A DNA stretch of 64,000 bases, from contig NC_072892.1 in NCBI RefSeq assembly GCF_027943255.1, positions 159,404,792-159,468,791 of the forward strand, written 5' to 3'. This DNA is from Anastrepha obliqua. Lineage: Eukaryota > Arthropoda > Insecta > Diptera > Tephritidae. Below the pieces are notes generated by a model. That model made no database searches, was not told the origin of the DNA, and saw only the letters and a list, made by a program, of their open reading frames with translations. Positions 10,431 through 22,689 of the stretch are shown piece by piece (position 1 is the stretch's first letter; each line of letters begins with the position of its first letter). The position numbers and the translations under genes were made by a program.

Positions 10431-10942
10431 ATATGCGGTCGTAGATGCTGAACTTTATAGGTGGAAGTTATAACTTAACACTATCCGATAGGGATATAAG
10501 CGGTAAGAATAAATGTGATCCTAATTGGTCTTTGCTTGCAAGACGGGTTGGTTCAATTATCTCAACATTTTCTCTGCAGTTGAGATGCTTCAGACAGACT
10601 GCGAGATACAAAGCTTGGTTCCAACTTCCCAAACCATCTGTGTGAGTGATTTTCGAACCGCACACGCCGGTAAAATTCTTTTATTTAATAAAAAAAGTTA
10701 TTCGAAAACAAATGTAAATGATTTATTTTGTGCAATCAATAAAATGCAATAAAATTTTAATTCACTATATTTTGAAATATGCACAAAATTGAGATGGATT
10801 TTCTTCAATTTGATTATTTTTGGAAGCAATTTCAATTTGGCATAAGCTATAAAGTCTTTTTACTTAAATAATACACTTACCCTTTGGCGAGTATCCTAAT
10901 TAAATATAAATTTATGCGCTCACATTTCCTTTCACTACTCAC

Positions 10943-11149
10943 CTTAAATACATCTCTTTCCGGTTTATTTCATTTTTGTAGAAATTCAATAAATTCACTG
11001 TGCAAGACATTCGCTTGTCACGATTCTCTTCGCCCTGCATAACGCTGCGATAATCCAATAGACGCTCCAGTAAACGCGTTACCGATGCTATAAAAGCTGT
11101 ACCAGAGTCTTTCCAGCTGGGATTCTCCGTTTGAACTTTTTCCAGTAAA
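10943..11149 (-). CDS. spg: spg exon, armadillo-to-DHR2 linker
   Basis: 207 bases, entered one base into an Ile codon and leaving two bases (AG) of an Arg codon. It encodes LLEKVQTENPSWKDSGTAF, then SVTRLLERLLDYRSVM and RMSCTVNLLNFYKNEINRKE. The (V/T)TRL.ERLLDYR and CTVN(L/V).NFYK blocks are strongly conserved in DOCK proteins just ahead of DHR2. Donor TTAAG|GTGAGT; acceptor ATTTAG. The downstream intron (6032-10942) contains a mariner and LINE debris. Confidence 0.92.
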
Positions 11150-11527
11150 CTAAATACAAAGCGATTTTAAAATTAATTTTTGTAAAAATAAGGCGCAAAA
11201 ATAAGCTATAAAAAAATTTGAAATTTCATATCTCAATTTACAACTAAAGCATACATTTTCTATGCAACAACTAAAGCATTTAATTAACTGTACGAAAATG
11301 TCACTAATAAGAATTTAAAATTTTATAATTCAATTTAATGTTTTATATAATAATTAAATTGGTAAATAAAAAGTTATAAGTAAAAGTGTGATCCAGACAG
11401 AAATTTCTACTCGTTTACCTATCCAGAGGAGATTTTAGTGAAATATAATTAGAACATCTGACTAACAGTATGTATATAAGTATGTATACAATGGGCGAGC
11501 ATAACTGATCGATTATTTGGCCTTTTA

Positions 11528-12713
11528 CAAGGTGAAATCCAAAATAAACAAGACTGGCGTTAGAAAAATGGTTTTGATGGCGCTATCTTTTTAATGAGTT
11601 AGTGCGTTGGAAGTTACGAATTTCGAACAACGAGCTAATATTAAATTTTGTTTTAAAATCAGTAAAACGTTTACCGAAACATTTGAATTGATGAAAAAAG
11701 TTTATGACGATGGTTGTCTATCTCGTGCCAGAGTTCATAAGTGGTTTATACGTTTCAGAGATGGTTGTGAGGGCCGCCCAATATAAGTAAGCACCGAAAA
11801 GTCTATCCAAAATAGTTCGTAAATTTATGACAAATGAACCGAAATCATTGTTGAAATTCATGGAATCGGAGTTGAATATCTCAAAACCTCGACTTATCCC
11901 ATTTTAACTGATCATTTGGGCTATAAAAGGACTGTGAACGTTTCATTCCGCACAAGTTAACTGAGAACCAAAAATTGCGCAGAATTGAACATTCGAAAGA
12001 CTTCATTAAAGAGGCGAGAAAAGACGAGAACTTTCTTTACAATATTGTAACGGGTGATTAAATGTTGTGTTTCCAACATGAACCTGAAACTAAGCATCAA
12101 AGTGCCGAATGGAAAGCCCCAGACGAGCCACTAAACAAAAAAATCGCGTTTGGAGAAGTCAAAAATCAAGTCGATGCTCATTTCCTTTTACGATTCCAAG
12201 GGAATTGTCTACAAGGAGTTCGTGCCAATGGGCCAAATCGTGAATGCAATTTTCTATCTTGGCGTTTCTAAGCGTTTGTTGCATCTCATTCGTCGAATTC
12301 GTCCTGAATACCGCGAAGGAGGAAGCTGATGCTTATTGCTTGATAATGCACCATCTCATCGATCCACTTTTGTGACTGATTTTTTGACTAGAAATTGCAT
12401 TTTAACCATCAATCACTCACCGTATTCACCTTGATATGACTCCCTGTGACTTCTACCTATTCGGAAAATTGCATTTGACCTTGAAAGGAAAACGTTTTGC
12501 GTCCGTAGAGGCCGTCCAAACGGCTTGTACCGACTTCCTGAAGGACATTCCGATCAATGACCTGAAGCACTCTTTCGAAAAGCTTTTAGATCGCGCAAAA
12601 CAGTTATCGCGGCCAAAGGGGATTATTTTGAACAAATAAACTCGAAGCTATCAGAACAAAGCGCCTGTCGTTTCTATTTTAGCTCAGTCTTGTTTATTTT
12701 GGACTTCACCTTG
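11528..12713 (+). mobile_element. mariner-family element, third lineage, complete ends
   Basis: 1,186 bases between TA dinucleotides (11526-11527, 12714-12715). The terminal repeats are 28 of 29 identical: CAAGGTGAAATCCAAAATAA at the left, the same with GAAGTCC at the right, both continuing ACAAGACTG. It lies in the 7.9-kb spg intron. Confidence 0.9.
11690..12639 (+). pseudogene. Degenerate mariner transposase (third lineage)
   Basis: Fragments in shifting frames: DFIKEARKDENFLYNIVTGD followed by a stop, HEPETKHQSAEWKAPDEP, then GIVYKEFVPMGQIVNAIFYL, LLDNAPSHRSTFVTDFLT, HSPYSP, CDFYLFGKLHLTLKGKRF. VTGD, DNAPSH and CDF supply the three catalytic Asp, with DD34D spacing if YSP.(D)LAPCDF is restored. 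Many stops and small indels show a long-dead copy, although the terminal repeats remain nearly perfect. Confidence 0.8.
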
Positions 12714-12899
12714 TATATGTATTTACAATGGTTTTCGAGTTGGTTTTTTTTTTAAATTGTTCATTCTTTAACCAAAACCTATTATGTAAATCAAGCTTTC
12801 AAACTTTATACAAATTTAAAAAATCTGAATAAAATTTCAACTAAATTTTGAACTTTTCAATCTGAGGAAAAATATTTTATAAAATTAATGCTTATTACT

Positions 12900-14150
12900 A
12901 TTATTGTGCCAATTACCGCGGGACTAGTCTTCTAAATATCGCCCAAAAGGTTCTAGGGAGCGTATTGTGTGAAAGGCTGAAGCCCACCGTCAACCAACTG
13001 ATTGGCCCTTATCGGTGTGGCTTTTTCACCTGGAAAGTCCACCATCGACCAGATATTCGCAATACGCCAAATCTTGGAAAAGATCCATGAAAGGAGAATC
13101 GATACACACCAACTTTTCGTCGAAGAAAAGGGGTTATTTATATATCGCGATGTCTGAATTTGGTATCCCCGCAAAACGAATACGGCTATGCAAGATGACG
13201 TTGCTCAATACCAGCAGCGCAGAATTGGGAAGGACTTTTCCGAAGCGTCTGATATCAAAGGGTGACTCGCTGTCATGTGACTACTTTAACCTGTTGCTGG
13301 AAAAGATCGTGCGAGCCACAGAATTTAATCGCTCAGGCACAATTTTTAATAAAAGCATACAATTGTTGGCGTATGCCGATAATGACGTCATCGGCCTTAA
13401 CAACCGCGCTGTTAGTTCTGCCTTTTCCAAGCGGGATAAAGAACAAAGCAAATGGAACTGGTGGTGAAAGAGGACAAACGAAGTACCTCCTGTCATCAAA
13501 CAAACAGTCGGCACACTCGCGTATCGGCACCCACGTCACTGTTGACAGTTATGATTTCGAGGTTGTAAAGGACTTCGTATACTTAGGAGCCAGCATTAAC
13601 ACCGATAACAATGTCAGCCTTGAAATCCAACGTAGAATCTCTCCTGCCAACAAGTGCTACTTGGGACTAAGTAGGCAATTGAGTAGTAAAGTCCTCTCTC
13701 GACGAACGAAACTAACACTCTACAAGGCTCTCATCACGCCCGTCCTAACGTATGGCGCAGAAGCTTGGACGATGACAGCATCAGATGAAGCGACGCTTGG
13801 TTTGAAAGAAAGATTCTGCGTAAGATTTTTGGACCTTTGCACGTTGGCGCCAGCAAGTATCGTAGGGGATGGAACAATGAGCTGCATAAGCTTTACGACG
13901 ACATGGACATAGAGGTGCGAATAAAGATCCAGCGACTTCGTTGGCTGGGTCATATCGTTCGAATGGTTACAAACGCTCCGGCTCTGAAAGTATTGGATGT
14001 GGTACCAGCTGGTGATAGCAGAGGAAGAGAAAGTCCTCCTCTACGTTGGAAAGATTAGGTGGAGAAGAACTTGGCGCTGTTGAGTATGAGAAAGAAACCT
14101 CTGACGCGCTTTGATGAACTCGGCCAAAATCGCGTATGGGCTGATTCAAG
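12900..14150 (+). pseudogene. RTE-like LINE, reverse transcriptase to C-terminus, degenerate
   Basis: Read across frameshifts: NIAQKVLGSVLCERLKPTVN, STIDQIFAIRQILEKIHERR, LLAYADN at the catalytic (F/Y)ADD site, then LYKALITPVLTYGAEAWTMT. The C-terminal block is IQRLRWLGHIVRM, then LRWKD. D of YADD is replaced by N in the second position as read here, and stops interrupt the frame, so it is inactive. This is the longest of six fragments of one family in the window. Confidence 0.72.
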
Positions 14151-14159
14151 AAGGAATTT

Positions 14160-14630
14160 TAGTAAAATTTATGGTAGTTATGGACGGTGGGTGCGACCAC
14201 AATTTCGAGATTGGCACGCTCACTCATTTTTTAGGACTACTTGGATAAGCTTGGCCCTTTCTCTACCATTTCCAGCTTTTATCGAAAAGATAAGAGTGCA
14301 TTTGAATTCACTCAATTAATTTAAATTCCACTTACTTTTTGTATTTAATTTGATATAATAAAAAACATCAGCGATACAAATTTGCGTGATATAAAAATTG
14401 TACTTTAAATAGTGGTCATTTGGGACGGATTTTTACAACAACAAGAAAGCAAAAATAAATGTCCTCATTTGAAACTGATTCTGTTTCCTCAAGACTGGTG
14501 CGCACCTGCGTAGTTTGAATGGCCAAAATTAAAGCTTGAATTTGTATAAAATCCTCCGTATGTACGTAAGTTGAAGAAAAAAACAAATCGCTGACACCAT
14601 TAAGTTCATTGTACTGCACCTGGGTTTCCT
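14160..14630. other. Intron sequence, nothing recognised
   Basis: AT-rich DNA in the spg intron between two LINE fragments. No coding or structural signal. Confidence 0.4.
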
Positions 14631-14632
14631 TT

Positions 14633-15110
14633 TTAATTTTTTTTAAATCTACCCGATCTCCGAAGAAATCTGAGTAGATCTTGTGGTGCCAAGGAGCCAA
14701 GATGGTCACTTCTTAACACATCAGTGCCAAAGACCTCAAGCCTGTTTCGAGCAAAGTCCGGACAGACGCACAGAAAGTGGTCCGCCGTCTCATCCTCCTC
14801 TCGACAAGCAGGGCAGAGTGCACTGTCTGAGATGCCTACATTTTCCATGTGCTTTGCCCATAGAAAGTGGCGCGTCATCAGTCCAACAAGCTGCCTACAG
14901 ATGCTTAATGACAGGAGGATCTGCGACAGTTGGTCGGACATGACAGGCAACATCAGTTTTGGCCATCTGCAGCCTATCTCAGCCTACCACGCTCGCTTGT
15001 GCGTTAAAGTAACCCGTTTGCTTATCGCGGCTTTGATGGCTGCAGATGGGATTGGCAGAACAGGCTCCGGCCAAAGAAGTTGGCCTTAGAGCCCGTCCTA
15101 GCTAAAGAGT
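14633..15110 (-). pseudogene. LINE ORF2 C-terminal finger region, minus strand
   Basis: Minus strand: CRQLVGLMTRHFLWAKHME, then NVGISDSALCPACREEDETA and DHFLCVCPDFARNRLEVFG. This is the (L)TGH....H(L)...GI.....C..C..E.ET..H.L..CP.....R segment of RNase H-type LINEs. It belongs to a lineage different from the 6428 and 20830 copies. Upstream minus-strand sequence to about 15110 is too broken to extend the call. Confidence 0.65.
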
Positions 15111-16775
15111 CAGACACCAAATCGCTTAGTGAACAACGGACTGAGAAGGTCATCGCCCAAAATGTCTATTTTTGACCACCTGGAATCTTGCTTTTTCGAT
15201 GATTTAAAAAAGTCGGAAAAACGTCTAGAAAAGTGTATAGAACTAAAGGGAGTTTTGTTTGAAAAAAGGAAAGAGATATCTATATTAAATAATGCCCTTT
15301 TCTGTCTTTTTCTAAGCACTTATTGAACGACCCTCGCGTAATAAAATCACAAAGCATTGCATTAGCATAAGAATTGGCTTGCATTACTTCCATTACTTCC
15401 AAAATTTCTATATTGCACGCCATTGCCTATTATTATTTTTCACATAACTGTGTAACTGCGCTGACAAACAGCAATAATGAAATCTAAACAAAAATGTAAT
15501 ACCTACAGCATACGAATGGCTTAGCTTATTTAGAAAAACAAAATACTACAATAAATAAATGTGTAATATTTTAGATTTCACTATTTACTTGATCGTAGAA
15601 ATAAGTTTTCGCTAACTAATGCTAAAATTTACAATGAGATAGATGATAGCAAATCAGAAATAATAGATTATAACAACAACAAAAATTGGTGACTGCATAT
15701 GAGTTGAGATTTTTCACTTACACCAAGCTCAGATGTTCCCTTCGTTTAGTTGGTAGCATTTTGTGTAGGGTAATTGAATGCATATTTAACAAGTTTTTTA
15801 AGAGGCGAGTTGTAGGCGATGGACAGACATTTAACATGATAATGATTAGTACAAAATATGCATATGTTTACACACATAAATGTATACAAATTAGTAGAAT
15901 TATTACAATATTTGATTTGGAGGTATATTTTCAATCTTAAAAACATACGCACGCACAAAGACAAACAATAAATATATTAAATAAACATACAAAAGTTTGG
16001 CACTGTGCAAGAGGCTGGAGGAAATATAGAGGTTTTAAAGTTATGTACATACGATGGTTCTATACTGAGACTCTGCTGTTTGAATTTTTGAATTAAATGT
16101 CAAGAGTTAGAATAGCGTTACAATTCATTAAAAAAACTTGTTTTTTGATAAATAAATACTATACCCGGCTCAATCTTCTAATGGTCTGCATCACAATAAA
16201 TGAGTTTATCACCGTTTAATAGCGATTAGGTTTCTTCGGGTTAGACAGGTTTTTGTGGTGGCAAGGAAAAAACAAATTCTCCAACCCTACACCTGCTACT
16301 TAGCTCTAAGCTATCTCGATATTTTGACGAATTCTTCGACTGTCTTTTTCTTTTTTCCTTTACATCCAACGCGCCCATTTAGCTATACAAGTTTTTAAAG
16401 CCAAGTAGATCAAGAACAGTAGGCAAAGCTGCATTGGGCCAGCACCATTGGTGTTTTCGTGAGAAGTCGCTTATTCTTGTATGAAAATTTCGTTTTCGTG
16501 TTTCAGATGAGTGTCGCGTTTGCTCTCAGGAGAGAAAATAGGCAACCAGCTGGTCGACCCTGAACCTATTTTAGGCTTTTTTCTTCGGAATCCCTTTCAG
16601 TGAGAAGTCCATTATTCCTGTTAAAAAAATTCGTTATCTCGTTCATCTTCACGTAAGTCCCTTTTAGACTTTTCGTCGATCTGTGAATACAATAACTTGT
16701 AAGTTTGGACTCAAGTCATCAATACTTAGGTGCAGCTCTCGATTGTTGTAGATGTTGCATCGTTACGTATTTAAG
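15111..16775. other. Intron sequence, mostly unclassified AT-rich DNA
   Basis: Part of the 7.9-kb spg intron. A few short open frames show no family resemblance. Runs such as ATAAATATATTAAATAAA and TACACACATAAATG are simple sequence. Confidence 0.4.
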
Positions 16776-16985
16776 CGTTGAAATTTGGCCTTACTTCGAG
16801 TCGCATTTGCGGGAGCTGTCTAGGAGATGAGATGGAATCATCGCAGCACTTCCTCCTCAGCTATCTCGCTTTTTCGAGACTAAGATTTAAACATCTAGGG
16901 TCGCCTGCGGAAATAGCAGGTTTGGATATTAGCCGACTACTGAATTTCATCAACAGCACGAAGCAATTAACACAATCTTAGTCCA
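16776..16985 (+). pseudogene. LINE ORF2 C-terminus fragment
   Basis: FGLTSSRICGSCLGDEMESS, QHFLLSYLAFSRLRFKHLGS, then ISRLLNFINSTKQL. It matches the (C)..C...EE(S).(H)LL.(C)PA(L/F)..R(L)R(F/Y)KHLG ending found again at 21535-21720, so both derive from one LINE family. Confidence 0.6.
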
Positions 16986-17599
16986 CTTTGGGTTTTCACC
17001 TTCTTGCCAATTCCCTTTTCACTTGCTATGACATTACAAAGGACGAATTTAACTTCCGTCTAAGTGAACCATCTTATCCTTGAGGGAAATCATATAACTT
17101 AACTCAACACCGGTTGTTTTTTTACACACTTTCTCATTTCTCGGAATACAACTTTGTCTTTGGATAAAGTACAGATGGGAGATCGCGTCTTTACTGCCTA
17201 CAAGGAAGTCGATTAATCTGTCATGCTCAGTTCATAAGTCGACCTGAAAATTATTACTGACGCTTTAGATCATTACAATCTCAATCTGTTTAGGTTTCCC
17301 TCAGAGAAAGTTGACGCGAGAAATCACTAGCTCCAACTTTCATTAGTGATCTCGTCACTTGATTTCGACACTGGACTCTACTTCGCTTCTGGTGGCAAAG
17401 TTAGTTAGTTACACCCAAAGCTAAACGCATGGATTTGATAGGGACGAAATTTTCACTTATTTCTCGCTCTGTTCAAAATAGTGGTAGAATGTTAGTTGCG
17501 CCAAGTTTTAAAGCGCTTTTAAATTGAATGATGTGCTTCCAGTAAATGTAGAGGAAAAATGGGAATTGGGGTTATCGTTTCTCACCGTTCCGAGGCGCC

Positions 17600-17945
17600 A
17601 TAGGTGTTTTTGGACCATTGCATGTTGGCGACGGCGAGTACCGTAGGCGATGGAACACTGAACTGTATAAACTTTAGGACGACATGGACATAGTGCAGCG
17701 AATAAAGTTCCACAGGCTTCGTTGGCTGGGTCATGTCGTCCGAATGGATACAAACGCTTCGACTCTGAAGGTATTCGATACGGTAGCAACCGGTGGTAGC
17801 AGAGGAAGAGGAATGCCTCTTCTGCGTTGGAAAGATCAGGTGGAGAAAGTCTTGGCTTCACTTGGTGTGCCCAACTGGCGCCGGTTTGCACGAGAAAGAA
17901 ACGATTGGCGCGCTTTTTTAAACTCGGCAAAAATCACGTAAGCGG
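17600..17945 (+). pseudogene. RTE-like LINE 3' fragment
   Basis: Plus strand DIVQRIKFHRLRWLGHVVRM, TNASTLKVFDTVATGGSRGR, then LRWKDQVEKVLASLGVPNWR and ARERNDWRAFLNSAK. This is the C-terminus of the family described at 12900. It is 5'-truncated, as usual for target-primed insertions. Confidence 0.72.
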
Positions 17946-18135
17946 TTATCGCGCCAATTAAGAGGAAGAAGAAGAAGACTTTGACAAGCGCTCTTCGATA
18001 TTCTACTTGTCTCGGGAAGCCGTTAAGAAACTCCATATGAAGCGGAGCCTAGGATAAATAGAGCCAGTGTATGTGTCTAATTATTATTTCATTCGCCTAG
18101 TGCAGGCCGCCAATTCTCAACAAGTTTATAAAATA

Positions 18136-18580
18136 ACACAGGCCGACAGCATCTCAGACCCAGAAACCGGACTATATATTTTCGAAGGATTTTGAAAAAT
18201 TAGTAATCGACTATATCATGTCTATGTTATCTTAATCGATTTTCAGGTGTAGGAAAATTTAGAAACATGAAAATTTCAAAATGCGATATCTCAGTGAAAA
18301 AAAATTATATTTGAGCAAACTCAACGCCATTTGAAAAAAGAAGGCTTGTATTTAAAGATGCCATCCTTTAATTTTGGTGAAAAAAAAATCTGCAAGGCTA
18401 CATAACCTCAAATATGGGCAAAAACGGTGTTTTTTGCACTTTTAGGCTAGGATATCTCGAAAACCAGAACTGATAGAGCAATTCTGAGACCAGATTTGGA
18501 TTCAGCGCATCATAAACCTTCGGAAATATATAGTCTGGTTTCTGAGTCTGAATGTTGGTTAAATTTTGTCGGCCTGTGTA
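18136..18580. mobile_element. MITE-like element with long imperfect inverted repeats
   Basis: The left end ACACAGGCCGACA...CAGAAACCGGACTATATATT mirrors the right end (18520-18580 reversed: ACACAGGCCGACA...CAGAAACCAGACTATATATT). The arms are about 50-60 bases with one short indel region. The interior of about 330 bases has no coding content. It sits in the 7.9-kb spg intron. Confidence 0.68.
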
Positions 18581-19035
18581 ATCGATCGACGCGATGCGAC
18601 TAAATATTGAGATCTGCCTGTTGATCTGCATAGCTTGCAATCATTGGGCGAATTATCACTAATTATCACAACTAGAGTCTTCCGACAATGCTATCCCATA
18701 AATTCAATCACCATGCAAATTCGCCCTAACCTTAAATTTTGAAAATTATATTAAAAAATTTCTGAAATAAAATGAATACCTAATTTAATGTGTGCTTGGT
18801 TTTTGACTACTTTTATGACCTTTTGTAAACCGCAATTTTCATTTGTGACAAAGAACTAAACGAAATGTAGAGTAAAGGTACATAAATCCGAGAGCCTTTA
18901 CCTCTTATGGAATGGTTTGATGTACAAATGTACATCTCGTTTTTGAAATTCGTTGTTTGTTCATCTCAGCCTATTGCACATGCCGTTAGAAGCTATGATA
19001 TTTAGTTAATATTGTTTCTTAATTAGAAAACTTAC
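18581..19035. other. Intron sequence, nothing recognised
   Basis: The last part of the 7.9-kb spg intron before the short exon at 19036. AT-rich, no signal. Confidence 0.4.
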
Positions 19036-19145
19036 ATTGTGCTGAAAAGTTCGCGATACTCATCGTCGCCTTTATTTTCGCTAATTAGTAAATCTAACTT
19101 ATCGATAAGCTCACTCTCCACCAGCCGGAAGGAACCACGTGCGCT
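19036..19145 (-). CDS. spg: spg exon, short armadillo-region exon
   Basis: 110 bases beginning in phase 0 after CGTAG and ending AAT|GTAAGT with two bases of an Ile codon. It encodes SARGSFRLVESELIDKLDLL and SENKGDDEYRELFST. The E.ELI.KLD...SE.KGD..YRELFS pattern is the conserved DOCK3/4 segment following DMM..EQ. It is split from the next exon upstream by a 78-base intron (19146-19223). The intron on the other side (11150-19035) is 7.9 kb and carries most of the LINE and mariner insertions in the left half. Confidence 0.9.
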
Positions 19146-19223
19146 CTACGAAAAAAAAGTAATAAAAAATTTATAAATTTGTAGATTGCAATTTAGTTAA
19201 AATTTAATGTAAAATTTTCTTAC

Positions 19224-20044
19224 TTGCTCGCACTGCATCATATCGTAGAACACCGTTAAGGTCGCCTTTCTCAGCGCTGGTTCTGGCACGAGCGTTACTT
19301 CCAGGAACGGTCCCACCATAGAGGGTATAAAGTGCAATTTCTGTTCACCCAACTGCGACCACATGCTGAGTATTTGGAACCCCATTAACACACGCATATC
19401 TCCGTGAGTATTCAAAATCTTTCGGCGCTTCGGTTCGCGATATTTTTCCAACTGCAGTGAGGGTTGCGTTAAAAATGTGACAGCCAAACTAAAGTAGGAC
19501 CACCAAAGTGGTGAATCAAAGGATTGCGAACCGAGAAAGCGATAAACCAATGGTTTTGCGAATTCCTCCAACGCCTTACGCAGCACATCATTGCAAGCTA
19601 ACTTCATGACTAGCCAATCGATGGGAAACACCTGCCAATCCTGCGAGAGTAGCTCCTCGAAAACCATTAAAGATTTGCTGAGAAAATCTTTCAAATCACG
19701 TGGATCTTTATTGGGACTCAGTTCATCCCAATAGTGTTTGTAATGTGTCTCATCGAGCAGCTGCAGCAAACCAAGCAGGCAGGCGACCAGTTGTGGCAGC
19801 ACGGCGTGCGCCCCTTCCATCATTATGCTAATGGTTTTGATGAGTATGCCGAGTATATTCTTGCACAGCGAATCCAGATCGTGTTGCAAAGTGTTTGTCA
19901 CTTTTTCGCGTTGTTGTCGTTGCAAGTCATAGAGATGATTTAGAATTTCAGATATGATTTCAGCGCAAAGACGCAACTCGTCGCGACGTCCCAAATGCAT
20001 GCGTAGGTGTTTGCAGGCAACTGAGAGAACCACAGTGCGTGAAT
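19224..20044 (-). CDS. spg: spg exon, armadillo-like helical region
   Basis: 821 bases: two bases complete an Asp codon (G|AT), then 273 codons; donor CAA|GTAAGA. It encodes DSRTVVLSVACKHLRMHLG at its start. Recognisable DOCK blocks follow: ISMMEGAHAVLPQLVACLLG, SLQLEKYREPKRRKILNTHG, DMRVLMGFQILSMWSQLGEQ, KLHFIPSMVGPFLEVTLVPE and FYDMMQCEQ. The GDMR....E..SMW..LGEHK..FIP.M(V/I)GP core is diagnostic for the family. This part forms the superhelical repeat between DHR1 and DHR2. Confidence 0.93.
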
Positions 20045-20829
20045 CTAAAAAAATGGAGAGGAAGTTTTTAATATTTTTCTAAAAGGGAACAAAGCTGGTA
20101 TATAGGCTTGCAGAAGCAGTGAAAGAGTGAGGAGTATGAAATAGTCCGGCACCCACAAAGCATAAACACATCGTGAACTCCTGTGCGTCTAAATCGCGAA
20201 TGAAGTTAACTTTTATAGATTCTCTGTTTGAACTTCTAACTGAGCGAGTTAAAGGGGTGTTTTAATCGCCACTGTGGAAGGTTCTAAACTTTTGCAGCAA
20301 TATAGGCATTTGCTTTCAATCTCGCACAGGTCCGGTTTTTAGCTCAAAGACTGACTACTCTAAGAAATTTTATTGTAAGAGATTAATTAACGATAATATT
20401 TCATATTAACCCGTGGATGGCTGGTTAGTTGATGTGACGTTGATTACAACTTAATTTAACTTGCAATGTAGTCTAGAATGGAAGCGATCTGAGTGGGAAT
20501 CTTCCTAGAAAATTCAGTGAATTAACGTTAAGGTTTAGTCAAACGCGGCATTTTAAACCTACATAGTGCTGAGAAATTCCAGAGGAGGTACTCTACCGTG
20601 ATTTCTATTTGCTGTCAAAGCACAGAAGACACTGCATGCCTACGTAAGCACTCGGTGCACCGTGAAGTCAGAGGTTGGGAGGTATATATCCGTCCTTCTC
20701 ATTTTATTGATGTCTGAAGACTGTGCGTCGAAGTAAGCTTCAAACCTCTCCTCCAGATCTATAGATCATTTCATCTGCCAAGCTCAACTAGTGTTGATTC
20801 GAGCTTTGATGCAATTAAAAGACATAATG
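20045..20829. other. Intron sequence, nothing firmly recognised
   Basis: The start of the 3.3-kb spg intron. Near 20560-20700 the minus strand looks LINE-like in composition, but no motif can be named. Confidence 0.35.
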
Positions 20830-22440
20830 ACCTCTTATGGCTCTAAGATACTTAGAGTACCCGCCGTTCCGGGCCAGTTGAACGGAATTTTTTTACTATG
20901 AACGTTACGGTCCCCCGGCTGTGCTGACGAGCTAAGTTGTTGTCGCGGAATGATTTTTACAAACCGCGAGCTTTTATTGCTGATTGACTATCGTCGATAC
21001 CATTATGAGACCTCCAAAAGGCAGATATCTGCAGCCAACCAGAGCTGCTGATGTAATGGAGAAGAATGGTGGGATTTAAGTTGGCGCAGTGCCCCAGGCT
21101 GTCAAAGAAAGGAGCGCTCAGTGACCTTAATCGTGTAGCTGCCAAGCCCGCACAGTTGCAGAGAAAGTACCTAACAGTCTGCTTCTCTTAAAGATCCCTA
21201 CAGCAGCTGCAATGGGGGTTAAATGGTAAATCTAACTTATCCGCGTGTGTTTCGATCGTCCAATGACCGGTAAACATAGCTACGAGTGTGGAAATTGAAT
21301 GACGTGAAGTCCCCAGAACTTTCTGCGTCTTCCGTCTGGAGTACTGGATCCAAACGGTTTCCGAAATAGTACAGGAAGGAATGAAGCTCCAACTTTTCTG
21401 CGCTTTCCTGAGAAATACTGTGAATATTGTGAAATTCCTCTTTAACAACAGTCAGGGGGATGCCGATGACTGGATAGTAGGTGTCTGATACCAGATCAGA
21501 GGAATGTTATCTGCACACCAAAGAGTATTGATCTCCTTCTTACAGAAGTTAGGAGGAGAGGTGGAATCATCACAGCACCTGCTCCTTAGCTGCCCCGCTC
21601 TCGCGAGACTAAGATTTAAGCATCTTGGTTCTCACTTCTTTTCTACGCCTGCTGACATAGCAGGTCTTATATCAAAAATCTGATAAGCTTCATCAGCAGC
21701 ATAAAACGGCTAACACAACCACAAATTAGTCACCGTATATTGTCCACAAATACTCAACCCTCCCCACCCCTCTCTTTTTCGTGCTAGCGTTGTTTTCCCT
21801 TCACCTCTTTTTCCCTCTTGCAATGGTATCATAAAGGATGAATCAAACTTCTTTTGTCCAAGTGGGCCCACTCTCTGGGCAACCATTACAGTCTTAGACC
21901 TACAGGAAGTAATTAGTTTGGATCTGCACCATGGCATCATCAGAACCTTGATCGCGGCTTGACTATCGAAGAAAATGTTAACATCTCCCTTGCTCCCACG
22001 TTCTCTAAAAAGTTTCAGGGTCGCAAAGACTGCTGCTTGAAAAGCACGAGCAGCATTCGGCAGTTTAAAGGAGATAGATAAATTTACTGATTTAGAGAAA
22101 ACTCCTGCTCCAACTCCCGATTCCATTTCCATTCCCGATTGGAACCGTCAGTGAAGACAGAGGTGCAAGTGTCGGTGCGGATTTTCCCCTTGATCCAATC
22201 CTGCTTATTTGGAAAGATTGCCCTAGCACGGCCCTCAAACTCTAGTTTGTGGATAGAGAGATCTGATCGAAGTTCGGAGAAATACGGTGTTAACTGCCCT
22301 AAAATGCTACCATGTCTCTTGAGAGATTGCCTCCAGAGGTCGACCTCTTTTAAATTGATTGCACTTTGAGCAGCGATGGAAATAATGTCGATAGGAAGTA
22401 AATGCAAAACCCGAAAATGAATATAGCATTTTACACGTGT
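20830..22440 (-). pseudogene. RNase H-bearing LINE ORF2 3' part, rearranged
   Basis: Minus-strand blocks in order: RVLHLLPIDIISIAAQSAIN, LGQLTPYFSELRSDLSIHKL, FTDGS, VGAGVFSKSVNLSISFKLPN, FQAAVFATL, NIFFDSQAAIKVLMMPWCRS (RNase H with FTDGS and DSQ motifs), then RKTQKVLGTSRHSISTLVAM, FTGHWTIETHADKLDLPFNP, CSCCRDL, AATRLRSLSAPFFDSLGHCA. A plus-strand fragment at 21535-21725 interrupts it. Frameshifts show inactivity. It fills much of the spg intron between exons at 19224 and 23309. Confidence 0.72.
21535..21725 (+). pseudogene. LINE ORF2 C-terminus fragment, inverted relative to its surroundings
   Basis: The plus strand reads EVESSQHLLLSCPALARLRF, then KHLGSHFFSTPADIAGL. It is homologous to 16776-16985 and oriented opposite to the LINE on both sides. 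Confidence 0.6.
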
Positions 22441-22459
22441 AAGAGAATGTTGGGAAAAA

Positions 22460-22600
22460 ATAGGGTCTCCAACCAAAACTATCCAATTGGTCCTACACAG
22501 CCATTGTAAGGCCAATACTAACATATGCGACACTAGTTTGGTGGCCTGCAACCTCAACAACAACAACAAATGCAAAACGATATTCAGGGCAGCACTGGGG
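22460..22600 (+). pseudogene. LINE RT-adjacent fragment, plus strand
   Basis: YTAIVRPILTYATLVWWPA on the plus strand is the common post-RT (A)(I)(V)RPI.TY...(V)WW motif. It sits between two minus-strand pieces of the same class of element. Confidence 0.5.
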
Positions 22601-22689
22601 CAAGTTCTACCTGCTCCGGTGATGGCAATACATTTTTATTGCTTTTTTTTTGTATTCTTCTCAGTTTAGTGATATTATAGCCATTCCGA

